DNA from: Geobacillus zalihae NBRC 101842
GTDB lineage: Bacteria > Bacillota > Bacilli > Bacillales > Anoxybacillaceae
NCBI RefSeq assembly: GCF_001544135.1
Contig: NZ_BCPV01000001.1
Span: 1 to 64,000 of the forward strand
Direction of reading: 5' to 3'
Length of the DNA stretch: 64,000 nt
The notes beneath the pieces are model-generated. The model did no database searches. It worked only from the letters and a program-made list of their open reading frames with translations, and was not told where the DNA came from. A program made the translations under genes and the position numbers. Positions 55,317 through 64,000 of the stretch are shown in pieces; within the stretch, counting starts at the first letter, position 1, and the number at the start of each line of letters is the position of its first letter.

Positions 55317-56003
55317 TTGAACATTTTGCTCATTGAAGATGATGTGACGTTGTTTCAAGAAATCAAAGCACGTTTGGAACAATGGTCGTACGACGTTTGC
55401 GGCATCCGCGATTTCGGTCGTGTGATGGAAGAGTTTTCTGCTTGCAAGCCGCACTTGGTGATCATCGACATCCAGCTGCCGAAATTTGACGGGTTCCACT
55501 GGTGCCGCCAGATTCGTGCTCATTCGAACGTCCCGATTTTGTTTTTATCATCGCGCGACCACCCGACTGATATGGTCATGTCGATGCAGCTTGGGGCTGA
55601 TGATTACATCCAAAAGCCGTTTCATTTCGATGTGCTGATCGCCAAAATCCAAGCGCTGCTCCGCCGCGTGTACAACTACAATGCCGGACCCGTTCAGCTG
55701 CAAACATGGTGCGGGGCAACGGTCGACTATGAAAAAAGCACAGTCTCAAATGAACACGGAACAGTGGAGCTGACGAAAAACGAGCTGTTGATTTTGAAAC
55801 ATTTATTGGCCAAGAAAAACCAGATCGTTGCTCGGACGGAGCTGATCAAACGGCTATGGGAAGACGAACGGTTTGTCAGCGACAACACGCTGACCGTCAA
55901 CGTCAACCGCCTGCGGAAAAAACTCGACGAACTCGGTTTGGGCCGCTTCATTGAAACGAAAGTTGGGCAAGGCTATATGGCTACGGAAGAAGGGAGCCAC
56001 TGA
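55317..56003 (+). CDS. bceR: Response regulator, BceR type
   Basis: 228-residue OmpR-type regulator. Receiver with LLIEDDVTLFQEIK, phospho-Asp51 in VIIDIQLPKFDGFHWC, and a winged helix ending TKVGQGYMATEEGSH. TTG at 55317 is the best start, after GGTGAGG. Pairs with the downstream intramembrane-sensing kinase; expected to activate bceAB through the palindrome at 57003. TATAAT at 55269-55274 is a likely -10. Confidence 0.9.
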   Translation: MNILLIEDDVTLFQEIKARLEQWSYDVCGIRDFGRVMEEFSACKPHLVIIDIQLPKFDGFHWCRQIRAHSNVPILFLSSRDHPTDMVMSMQLGADDYIQKPFHFDVLIAKIQALLRRVYNYNAGPVQLQTWCGATVDYEKSTVSNEHGTVELTKNELLILKHLLAKKNQIVARTELIKRLWEDERFVSDNTLTVNVNRLRKKLDELGLGRFIETKVGQGYMATEEGSH

Positions 56004-57007
56004 TGATCAAAGACTATTTGTGGGAACGAAAAAGCTGGATGGCCCTCTTTCTCTTTCTGGAGCTGTTCATCCTGTTTGTCGCTTATCTGGATCCGACGAT
56101 TCCGCTCTCCTCCATCCTTTACATCGTCTTTTTAACGACTATCATCTTTGTTGTCTTTGTCATCATCCGTTGGAAAAAAGAAACGGCATTTTATCAACGT
56201 TTGCAAGAGTGGGAGCGCGGCCTCGATCCTGTCTCTGCCCTGCGGGCGGCAAGCCCACTGGAGAAGATCGTCGAACGCGTCCTCGCCAGCCAAACGGACC
56301 AATGGAAACAGGAGCTGAAAGAACACCTCGCCACGTTGGAACAAGAGAAAGATGAACTGTTGTCATGGATTCACGAAATGAAAACGCCGCTGACGGCCAT
56401 GCGGCTCATCATCGAACGGGTCGGGGACGAAAACACGAAAGCGCAACTCTTGTACGAGTGGCTGCGCATTCATCTGCTTCTTGATCAGCAACTTCATCAA
56501 CGACGGCTTCCACACATGGAAAACGACTTATATATCGAACAAGTCGAGCTTGAGCCGCTTCTCATCAATGAGATTAAACCGCTGCAATCGTGGTGTATGC
56601 AAAAAGGCATCGGCTTTGACCTTCAATTGGACGTCCGCTCCGTCCTAAGCGATGCCAAATGGCTTTCTTTTATCATCCGGCAAATCATCACGAATGCGGT
56701 GAAATACAGCGAGTCATCTGACATTGTCGTGAAAAGCTTTATGAAAAACGGCCATGCCCGCTTGCAAATTCAAGATTTCGGCTTGGGCATTGATCCAAAG
56801 GACTTGCCGCGCATTTTCGAGAAAGGATTCACCTCCACCACCGAACACCAAAATGAAGCGGCGACGGGGATGGGGCTGTATTTGGCGAAAAAAGCCGCCA
56901 AACCGCTTCTTCTTGACTTTCATGTCGAATCCACGCCCGGACGCGGAACGACATTTACGATCATATTTCCGCAAGAAAATGACATCATCCGCACGCACCG
57001 CATGTGA
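56003..57007 (+). CDS. bceS: Intramembrane-sensing histidine kinase, BceS type
   Basis: 334 residues: two membrane segments (about 12-30 and 36-55) joined by only a few residues, so no external sensor domain. Phospho-acceptor His124 in LLSWIHEMKTPLTAMRLI, N box QIITNAVKYSESS, G boxes DFGLGIDPKDLPRIFEKG and GMGLYLAKKAA. Kinases of this type sense antimicrobial peptides through the BceAB transporter. The start shares one base with the bceR stop. Confidence 0.92.
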   Translation: MIKDYLWERKSWMALFLFLELFILFVAYLDPTIPLSSILYIVFLTTIIFVVFVIIRWKKETAFYQRLQEWERGLDPVSALRAASPLEKIVERVLASQTDQWKQELKEHLATLEQEKDELLSWIHEMKTPLTAMRLIIERVGDENTKAQLLYEWLRIHLLLDQQLHQRRLPHMENDLYIEQVELEPLLINEIKPLQSWCMQKGIGFDLQLDVRSVLSDAKWLSFIIRQIITNAVKYSESSDIVVKSFMKNGHARLQIQDFGLGIDPKDLPRIFEKGFTSTTEHQNEAATGMGLYLAKKAAKPLLLDFHVESTPGRGTTFTIIFPQENDIIRTHRM

Positions 57008-57020
57008 CGATTTTGTCACA
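57003..57020 (+). promoter_or_regulatory. BceR-like operator upstream of bceA
   Basis: TGTGACGATTTTGTCACA is a 6-6-6 palindrome overlapping the bceS stop codon. It closely resembles, from memory, the BceR site of the B. subtilis bceA promoter (TGTGAC, A-rich spacer, GTCACA). TATGAT at 57072-57077 is a likely -10 with no good -35, as expected for an activated promoter. Confidence 0.7.
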
Positions 57021-57100
57021 CGCGGTTTCGTTTTGTTCGGCCAAACGCAGGAAAAAACCAACCCCATTGCTTATGATAGAAACGAAGGAGGGAAAACGAG

Positions 57101-57856
57101 ATGGTCATATTGGAAGCAACCAACATCTACAAAACGTACGGAACGAAAAAGAACCTACAAGAAGTGCTCAAAGGCATCGATCTGCGTGTGGAGAAGGGGG
57201 AATTTCTCGCGATCATGGGGCCTTCCGGATCAGGGAAAACGACGCTCCTCAACGTTCTTTCCTCAATCGACCGGGTGAGCGAGGGCGCTATTTTCATCGA
57301 AGGAAACAACGTCGTCGCCATGAAAGACCGAGAGCTGGCAGAATTTCGCAAACGCCATGTCGGATTCATCTTTCAAGAGTATCATTTGCTTGACACGCTG
57401 ACGGTGAAGGAGAACGTCCTTTTGCCTTTATCGATTACGAAAACGCCCAAGCGAGAAGCGGAAAAGAAATTTGCAGAATTGGCGGCTGAACTTGGCATTA
57501 CTGACATCCAAAACCACTATCCGAGCGAAATTTCTGGTGGGCAAAAACAGCGCGCTGCGGCGGCGCGGGCGTTCATCCATGAACCGAGCATCATTTTTGC
57601 CGATGAGCCGACGGGCGCACTCGATTCAAAATCGGCTTCCGATTTATTGCACAAGCTGCAACAACTTAATAAAAAACGGAAGACGACAATCATCATGGTC
57701 ACCCACGATCCGGTCGCCGCCAGTTTCTCAGGCCGTGTCGTTTTTATCAAAGACGGACAATTGTATACGCAACTGTATAAAGGAACGGAAACGCGGCAGC
57801 AATTTTTCCAAGCCATTATGCAAACGCAAGGCGTGCTGGGCGGTGTTCGGCCATGA
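57101..57856 (+). CDS. bceA: ABC transporter ATP-binding protein, BceA type
   Basis: 251 residues. Walker [11 protein letters not shown] loop [18 protein letters not shown], signature [14 protein letters not shown], Walker [16 protein letters not shown] and the switch His in MVTHDPVAA. MacB/BceA-type ATPase energising BceB. AAGGAGGG stands 8 bases before the ATG. The stop overlaps bceB by 4 bases (ATGA). Confidence 0.94.
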   Translation: MVILEATNIYKTYGTKKNLQEVLKGIDLRVEKGEFLAIMGPSGSGKTTLLNVLSSIDRVSEGAIFIEGNNVVAMKDRELAEFRKRHVGFIFQEYHLLDTLTVKENVLLPLSITKTPKREAEKKFAELAAELGITDIQNHYPSEISGGQKQRAAAARAFIHEPSIIFADEPTGALDSKSASDLLHKLQQLNKKRKTTIIMVTHDPVAASFSGRVVFIKDGQLYTQLYKGTETRQQFFQAIMQTQGVLGGVRP

Positions 57857-59778
57857 GCATGAAGCAACTCCTGTTCCGCAACTTGAAACAAAACATCCAA
57901 CATTATTATTTGTACGTGTTTGCCTTGATGTTTGCTTCCGCCTTGTATTTCGCGTTCGTGACATTGCAGTACGATCCATCGCTTGATGCCATCAAAGGGG
58001 GAGTGAAAGGCGCGGCGGCCGTCCGTACAGGCGCGGTGCTTCTTATCGTGATTGTCGCCGTCTTTCTTTTGTACGCCAACGCCCTGTTTATCAAGCGTCG
58101 GAGCCATGAGATCGCTCTTTTGCAGTTGATCGGCATGACGAAACGAAACATCTTTTTTATGCTGGCGGCCGAAAACGTCATTCTTTATTACGGCACACTG
58201 ATCATCGGCATATTGGTGGGATTTGCCGCTTCCAAGCTGTTGATGATGATTTTGTTTAAAATCATCGATATTCCGCTAGCGGCATCTCTTTCCTTTTCTG
58301 GCCGAGCATTGGTGCAAACGTTGATTGTGTTCAGCGTGATTGATGTCCTCATGATGGGGATGAACCGCTTGTTTCTCAAAAAACAGACGATTTTATCCTT
58401 GTTCCGCACTACATCCACAACCGAAGCAAAACACGTATCCGTATGGAACATGGTCGTGGGGATGGTGGGGATCATCCTCATCGGCAGCGGCTATGGTATA
58501 TCGACGAAATTGTTTAGCAGCGACTGGAAGAGCGTTCAAGGATTATTCATGGCCATGGCGTTCATTTTAGGCGCTGTCATCATCGGCACCTATTTATTTT
58601 TCAAAGGAACGATCAGCTTTCTGTTCCACCTATGGCGAAAACAAAAAGGTGGCTATTTGTCGATCAACGACGTGCTATCGGTATCGTCGCTCATGTTTCG
58701 CATGAAATCGAACGCGTTGCTGCTTACGATCATCACGACCGTGTCGGCCATCGCGATCGGGTTGATCTCACTAAGCTATATTTCCTATTATTCAGCCGAG
58801 CAATCAGCCAAAAACAACGTCGCCGCCGATTTCGCGTTTACGGACAAAAAGGATGCCGCCCGTTTTACGGCGGCGCTGCGATCTCATGATATTCGCTATC
58901 GGGAAACGATTATCGATGTCATCGAAGCACCGACTGATATTTCGATGATTTTGGACATCGCTGATCAAAGCCGGCTCCAGTTTCAGCCGTCCGCCGCGCC
59001 GCTATCGGTGATCAGCGACACAAGTACAGGCCGCATCGATGTCAAGCCTAATGAAGCACTGCTGACGGGATATCAGGACATGCTCCGTCAATTCTTGCCG
59101 TTTAAAGAAACGGGAACGATTCGCTTAGAAGAAAACGGCCGCATGGTCCCGCTTCATTACCTTGGGATGAAAAAAGACTATTACGTCAACTATCATTTCA
59201 CGTACGGCATGCCGACTGTCATCGTCGACCAAACGATGTTTGATCGTTTGCAAAAAGAAACCGATCCACAAAAGAAAAAGGTGCATATCGGAATTCATCT
59301 GACTGACGAAACAAATATTGAACGGGCTGATCAGTTGTTTCAACGCATGGAGTTTTCCTCCATCACCGATTCGCGCCTGATGATGAGCCGCCACCAAAAG
59401 CAGACGTTCGGATTGATCTTGTTTGTCGTCACCTTTTTAGGACTCGCCTTTTTGGTCACATCCGGCTGCATTCTTTACTTCAAGCAAATGGGCGCCGGCG
59501 AAGAAGAGCGGCCGAATTACACCATTTTGCGCAAACTGGGATTCACCGAAAAAGACTTGCTCGGGGGCATTCGGCGGAAACAGCTGTTATACTTTGGCAT
59601 TCCGTTGCTGCTGGGATTGTCCCATAGCTATTTCGCTGTCCGTTCCGGCTGGTTCTTTTTCGGCACCGAACTGTGGACGCCGATGTTGACGGTGATGGCG
59701 ATTTACACGGTCTGCTATTCGCTGTTTGGCGTGTTGTCCGTTCGTTATTACAAAAAGCTAATTCGCGAGGCGCTTTAA
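57853..59778 (+). CDS. bceB: ABC transporter permease, BceB type
   Basis: 641 residues, FtsX-like permease of the peptide-detoxification group with about ten membrane segments and a large external domain (about residues 315-520) between segments 7 and 8, which gives drug specificity. N-terminal motif [20 protein letters not shown]. Removes cell-wall antibiotics such as bacitracin from their lipid targets and signals to BceS. Which peptide this one handles cannot be told from sequence. Confidence 0.93.
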   Translation: MSMKQLLFRNLKQNIQHYYLYVFALMFASALYFAFVTLQYDPSLDAIKGGVKGAAAVRTGAVLLIVIVAVFLLYANALFIKRRSHEIALLQLIGMTKRNIFFMLAAENVILYYGTLIIGILVGFAASKLLMMILFKIIDIPLAASLSFSGRALVQTLIVFSVIDVLMMGMNRLFLKKQTILSLFRTTSTTEAKHVSVWNMVVGMVGIILIGSGYGISTKLFSSDWKSVQGLFMAMAFILGAVIIGTYLFFKGTISFLFHLWRKQKGGYLSINDVLSVSSLMFRMKSNALLLTIITTVSAIAIGLISLSYISYYSAEQSAKNNVAADFAFTDKKDAARFTAALRSHDIRYRETIIDVIEAPTDISMILDIADQSRLQFQPSAAPLSVISDTSTGRIDVKPNEALLTGYQDMLRQFLPFKETGTIRLEENGRMVPLHYLGMKKDYYVNYHFTYGMPTVIVDQTMFDRLQKETDPQKKKVHIGIHLTDETNIERADQLFQRMEFSSITDSRLMMSRHQKQTFGLILFVVTFLGLAFLVTSGCILYFKQMGAGEEERPNYTILRKLGFTEKDLLGGIRRKQLLYFGIPLLLGLSHSYFAVRSGWFFFGTELWTPMLTVMAIYTVCYSLFGVLSVRYYKKLIREAL

Positions 59779-59901
59779 AACGATGCAGCGAGTGAGGGAA
59801 GAACCAAAACCGTTCCAACGTTCGCCCACTCGATCAGTGGTCATCCCATTCTGAAGATGCAGTTCCAGTTGACGGAACGAATTTTAGCTTTATCGAACAC
59901 G

Positions 59902-59939
59902 AAAAGCCCTTAGAGTGGTGAATGACTCTAAGGGCTTTT
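59902..59939. terminator. Bidirectional terminator between bceB and gndA
   Basis: AAAAGCCCTTAGAGT and ACTCTAAGGGCTTTT form a perfect 15-bp stem with T-runs on both strands. The region 59779-59901 before it holds nothing else I can identify. Confidence 0.92.
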
Positions 59940-59942
59940 TTC

Positions 59943-61352
<1,410 letters not shown>

Positions 61353-61391
61353 TGTCCAACGTCCCTTTCCGTTTTGGTTTGTTCATCAAAC

Positions 61392-61421
61392 AACATACCA
61401 TACGTTTGCGCTTGCCTGCAA
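61392..61421 (-). promoter_or_regulatory. Promoter of gndA
   Basis: TTGCAG (61416-61421), 18 bases, TATGTT (61392-61397) on the minus strand, 40 bases upstream of the start. Confidence 0.6.
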
Positions 61422-61486
61422 GTTTTTCTAAACCGATTTAGGAACGGGGCGGCACGACGGACTTTGCTTGACCTGTCCATGCGAAA

Positions 61487-61503
61487 AGGGGCGTAACGCC
61501 CCT
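61487..61503 (-). terminator. Terminator of the Gly/Tyr/Pro-rich gene
   Basis: AGGGGCG and CGCCCCT with a 3-base loop, followed by TTTTCG on the minus strand, 6 bases after the stop. Confidence 0.8.
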
Positions 61504-61508
61504 CATGC

Positions 61509-61700
61509 TTAGTAGCCTCCATAGTGCGGGAAGCCGTATGGGGAAAACGGATAGTGGCCATCATGCATCCCGTATGGAAAGTGGTGATAGCCGCCGTAGC
61601 CCCCGTGCCAATAAGGATAGTAGCCATACGGATAGTGGCCGTAGCCGCCAAAGTACGGCGGATAAAAGCCGCCCGGATACGGGCCAAACGGTCGAACCAT
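61509..61700 (-). CDS. Gly/Tyr/Pro/His-rich small protein
   Basis: 63 residues, almost entirely G, Y, P, H and F: MVRPFGPYPGGFYPPYFGGY, then GHYPYGYYPYWHGGYGG. No Cys, one Asp and no Glu or Lys. GAGGAGG lies 8 bases before the ATG and a terminator follows, so the gene looks real. Composition resembles spore-coat or exosporium proteins of bacilli and cross-linking or phase-separating peptides. I do not know a characterised homologue; a coat role is a guess. Confidence 0.75.
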   Translation of the reverse strand: MVRPFGPYPGGFYPPYFGGYGHYPYGYYPYWHGGYGGYHHFPYGMHDGHYPFSPYGFPHYGGY

Positions 61701-61765
61701 GGAATGCGCCTCCTCTTCATGAGTTGAAGTTCATTTCCATGATTAGGATATGCGCGGAAGAAAAA

Positions 61766-61791
61766 ACGGTATAGGCAAACACCTATACCGT
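61766..61791 (-). terminator. Terminator of the CheW gene
   Basis: ACGGTATAGG and CCTATACCGT form a perfect 10-bp stem that includes the cheW stop codon, followed by TTTTTTC on the minus strand. Confidence 0.92.
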
Positions 61792-62277
61792 CTCTTCCTC
61801 TTGGATGACCTGGGCCGCGGCCTGGGCGGCGGCCACTTGCTCGCGAATCGCGTCCGCTTCTTCCAAATGGGCAAACAAGACGCGCGGATCCAGCACCGTG
61901 AGCAACCGCTCCGGCAGCGTCGCGATCCCGACGACATACGGCGTGCGCTCCGCGGATACGAGCTGCAGCGGTTTGATGGCTTCCGGTTCAATATCGACAA
62001 TTTCCTTTGCTTCGTCAACGATAAACGCCACCGACAACCCGTCGACCGCGGCGACGACAAGACGCGTCTGCTCGGTTTCCTCGATCGCTTTCCCATATAG
62101 AAGCTTTCGCATATCGAGCACCGGCGCGAGCTCGCCGCGGATGCGCGCGACGCCCGCCATACAATCCGGCATATGCGGCACGGCCGTCGGCGCCGTCATT
62201 TTCTCAATCGAGACGACATACGCGATCGAGACGGCGTACTGTTCCCGCTCGACGCGAAACACCACGTATTTGTCCAT
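61783..62277 (-). CDS. CheW-domain protein
   Basis: 164 residues forming one complete CheW domain: KYVVFRVEREQYAVSIAYVV, VARIRGELAPVLDMRKLL, VVAAVDGLSVAFIVDEAKEI and LPERLLTVLDPRVLF, then an Ala/Gln/Glu-rich tail. CheW couples chemoreceptors to CheA. It stands alone, with no che or receptor gene near, and has its own terminator, so it may be a second CheW or a CheV-like adaptor without a receiver domain. Whether it works in chemotaxis is open. Confidence 0.85.
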   Translation of the reverse strand: MDKYVVFRVEREQYAVSIAYVVSIEKMTAPTAVPHMPDCMAGVARIRGELAPVLDMRKLLYGKAIEETEQTRLVVAAVDGLSVAFIVDEAKEIVDIEPEAIKPLQLVSAERTPYVVGIATLPERLLTVLDPRVLFAHLEEADAIREQVAAAQAAAQVIQEEETV

Positions 62278-62364
62278 TCCTCCGCCACCTCTTTCGTGAT
62301 TCGCACTCTGCTTTTTTTATCGGCTCATTCCGGCCGAATGTTTACCGAAAGGTTCAAGAAAAAA

Positions 62365-62387
62365 GAGCATCCAGCCTCGGGATGCTC
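62365..62387 (-). terminator. Terminator of yqjE
   Basis: GAGCATCC and GGATGCTC with a 7-base loop, followed by TTTTTTC on the minus strand. The proximal arm begins at the yqjE stop codon. Confidence 0.9.
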
Positions 62388-63510
62388 ATTCGGCATTGGC
62401 GACTTCCTCGACAATGGCGACAACCATCTCTGTCAGCTTCACCAGCTCTTCAATCGGCATCCGCTCATTCGTCGTATGGATTTCTTCGTAGCCGACTGCG
62501 AGGTTGACCGTCGGAATGCCGAAGCCGGCGATGATGTTGGCATCGCTGCCGCCGCCGCTTTTCTCCAGCTTGCACGGCCGTCCGATGTTCGCCGCCGCCC
62601 GTTTGGCGACCTCGACGACATGGTCGCCGTCGCTGAACTTAAAGCCCGGGTACATCACTTCCACTTCGACATCGGCGCGCCCCCCCATTTCCGCGGCAAC
62701 CGTTTCAAACGCCTCTTTCATTTTCGCCACTTGCGCTTCCATTTTTTCCGGAACGAGGGAACGGGCTTCCGCTAAAATATCAACGCGGTCGCAGACGATG
62801 TTCGTTTGCGTGCCGCCTTCAAAGCGGCCGATGTTCGCCGTCGTCTCCTCGTCGATGCGGCCGAGCGGCATTTTTGCGATCGCCTTCGCCGCAATCGTAA
62901 TGGCAGACACTCCTTTTTCCGGCGCCACGCCGGCATGGGCAGTTTTGCCGTGCACAACGACTTTCAGCTTCGCCTGCGTCGGGGCGGCGACGACGATGTT
63001 GCCGACTTTGCCGTCGCTGTCCAAGGCATAGCCGTATTTCGCTTGAATGAGCGACGGGTCAAGCGCCTTCGCCCCGACAAGCCCCGACTCTTCGCCGACG
63101 GTGATGATAAACTGGATTACGCCATGCGGGATGTTTTGTTCTTTCAACACGCGAATCGCTTCCAACATGGCCGCCAAGCCCGCCTTGTCGTCCGCCCCTA
63201 AAATCGTCGTCCCGTCGGTGACGACATAGCCGTCTTGGATCGACGGTTTCACCCCTTTGCCCGGCACGACCGTATCCATATGCGACGTGAAGTAAATCGG
63301 GTCGACCCCGTCTTTCGTCGCGGCGAGCGTGCAAATCAAGTTGCCTGCCCCATGCCCCGTTTTCGCGGCCGCATCGTCTTCGATCACATCGAGGCCAAGC
63401 GCTTCAAACTTTTGTTTGAGCACCTTCGCAATGTCCCCTTCATGCTTCGTTTCCGAATCGATTTGCACAAGTTCCAAAAATTCGTCGACAAGACGCTGTT
63501 CATTGACCAT
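62386..63510 (-). CDS. yqjE: M20-family metallopeptidase, peptidase T-like (YqjE)
   Basis: 374 residues. Zinc ligands: His in YFTSHMDTVVPGKG, Asp in ILGADDKAGLAAMLEAI, the catalytic Glu pair in VGEESGLVGAKA, and a late His in GYEEIHTTNERMPIEEL. A dimerisation insert (HGKTAHAGVAPEKGVSAI) is present. Probably removes N-terminal residues from tri- or dipeptides. GGAGG lies 9 bases before MVNEQRLVDEF. Cytosolic. Confidence 0.92.
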   Translation of the reverse strand: MVNEQRLVDEFLELVQIDSETKHEGDIAKVLKQKFEALGLDVIEDDAAAKTGHGAGNLICTLAATKDGVDPIYFTSHMDTVVPGKGVKPSIQDGYVVTDGTTILGADDKAGLAAMLEAIRVLKEQNIPHGVIQFIITVGEESGLVGAKALDPSLIQAKYGYALDSDGKVGNIVVAAPTQAKLKVVVHGKTAHAGVAPEKGVSAITIAAKAIAKMPLGRIDEETTANIGRFEGGTQTNIVCDRVDILAEARSLVPEKMEAQVAKMKEAFETVAAEMGGRADVEVEVMYPGFKFSDGDHVVEVAKRAAANIGRPCKLEKSGGGSDANIIAGFGIPTVNLAVGYEEIHTTNERMPIEELVKLTEMVVAIVEEVANAE

Positions 63511-63770
63511 CGCTTTTTTCCTCCTGCTTATGTACTCCACCTTAAGTATACCGAAATGTTCCGCCAAGAGCCAAACCGGACGCCGGAACGATCAAAACGC
63601 TGCAAACGTATAAGAACGCGCTTGAGATGTACCGATACGGGCTGCCTGACCGCCTCTCAACGAGCGAGCTTTCATCCGCTCCCGCTGCGGCAAACGGCCA
63701 CGCCGCCTCCATCTAAAATATCGTTTGCCGCGAAAAAGGCTCCCGTTGCTTGCCGGACGCCTTCCATCGT

Positions 63771-64000
63771 TTACAGCGGAATGTTGCCATGTTTTTTCTT
63801 CGGCCGCTCCTCGTGCTTGTTTCGAAGCATCTCGAGCGCCTGAATGAGCTTGATTCTCGTGTCGCGCGGGTCAATGACGTCATCGATCATGCCGTATTTC
63901 GCGGCGACGTACGGATTGGCGAATTTCTCGCGGTATTCGGCAATTTTTTGCGCCCTCGTTTCTTCCGGGTTCGGACTTTTTTCAATTTCGCCCGCGAAAA
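63771..64000 (-). CDS. yqjD: Carboxyltransferase (propionyl/methylmalonyl-CoA type, YqjD-like), C-terminal end
   Basis: Last 75 or so codons, entering from the right edge. Visible: ANPYVAAKYGMIDDVIDPRD, then TRIKLIQALEMLRNKHEERP and KKKHGNIPL. The DVIDP-TR-L-AL-ML pattern is the conserved C-terminus of biotin-dependent acyl-CoA carboxyltransferases (PccB/MmdA), which in bacilli lie beside yqjE. The exact substrate cannot be told from this part. No clear terminator in the 260 bases before yqjE. Confidence 0.85.
   Translation of the reverse strand, partial: FAGEIEKSPNPEETRAQKIAEYREKFANPYVAAKYGMIDDVIDPRDTRIKLIQALEMLRNKHEERPKKKHGNIPL

Overview
This window is chromosomal DNA of a thermophilic Bacillaceae, most likely a Geobacillus species (relatives of G. 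kaustophilus or G. thermodenitrificans). The basis is gene content and order: it follows the B. subtilis yvo/ypu/yqk/yqj backbone (res, spm/dacB, scp, rib, lysA, spoVA, spoIIA, drm/punA, fur, yqk, yqj genes). The coding bias is GC-rich, the proteins look thermophile-like, and the superoxide dismutase is of a long form I associate with Geobacillus. Most of the window is core genome with very little spacing. No rRNA, tRNA or CRISPR array was seen.

Layout. 1-3150: an IS200/IS605-type TnpB element cut by the window edge sits inside the start of a PTS permease gene, at the end of a nagA-nagB-nagR operon that carries a NagR-type operator. 3188-9214: resDE and resABC (redox signalling and cytochrome c maturation), split by a terminator. 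9358-17633: rluB, the dacB-spmA-spmB sporulation operon with a sigma-E promoter, a superoxide dismutase with a duplicated N-terminal module, scpAB and ribT. 17745-21551: the riboflavin operon ribD-ribE-ribBA-ribH under an FMN riboswitch. 21574-23192: ppiB, a candidate 35-residue membrane protein and a ypuA-like secreted protein.

23265-33107: lysA with a leader holding its own terminator, the seven-gene spoVA operon, the spoIIA operon (spoIIAA-spoIIAB-sigF) with a sigma-H promoter, and dacF. 33159-38383: a nucleoside salvage operon drm-punA-pdp with a strong unassigned palindrome in front, then xerD, yqzK and fur. 38420-46000: spoIIM (sigma-E promoter), yqxK, nudF, yqkF, a CynX-type transporter, small yqk-type proteins, a CDGSH iron-sulphur protein and yqjQ/yqjP. 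47184-53041: proI under a proline T-box, namA, rnz, zwf and a cyclase-family hydrolase.

53126-59939 looks like an accessory insertion between zwf and gndA, which are neighbours in B. subtilis. It holds a 6-phospho-beta-glucosidase, a small uncharacterised gene pair with a one-base frameshift, and a complete BceRS-BceAB antimicrobial-peptide sensing and detoxification module with a BceR-like operator. 59943-64000 returns to backbone: gndA, a tiny Gly/Tyr/Pro-rich protein, a stand-alone CheW, yqjE and the end of a carboxyltransferase.

I found no wholly new multi-gene system. The items most worth checking are the TnpB interruption of nagP, the lysA leader, the drm operator, the small membrane ORF, the frameshifted pair beside bceRS and the duplicated SOD domain. 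Gene names are assigned by recognition of protein families and synteny from memory, not by database search.
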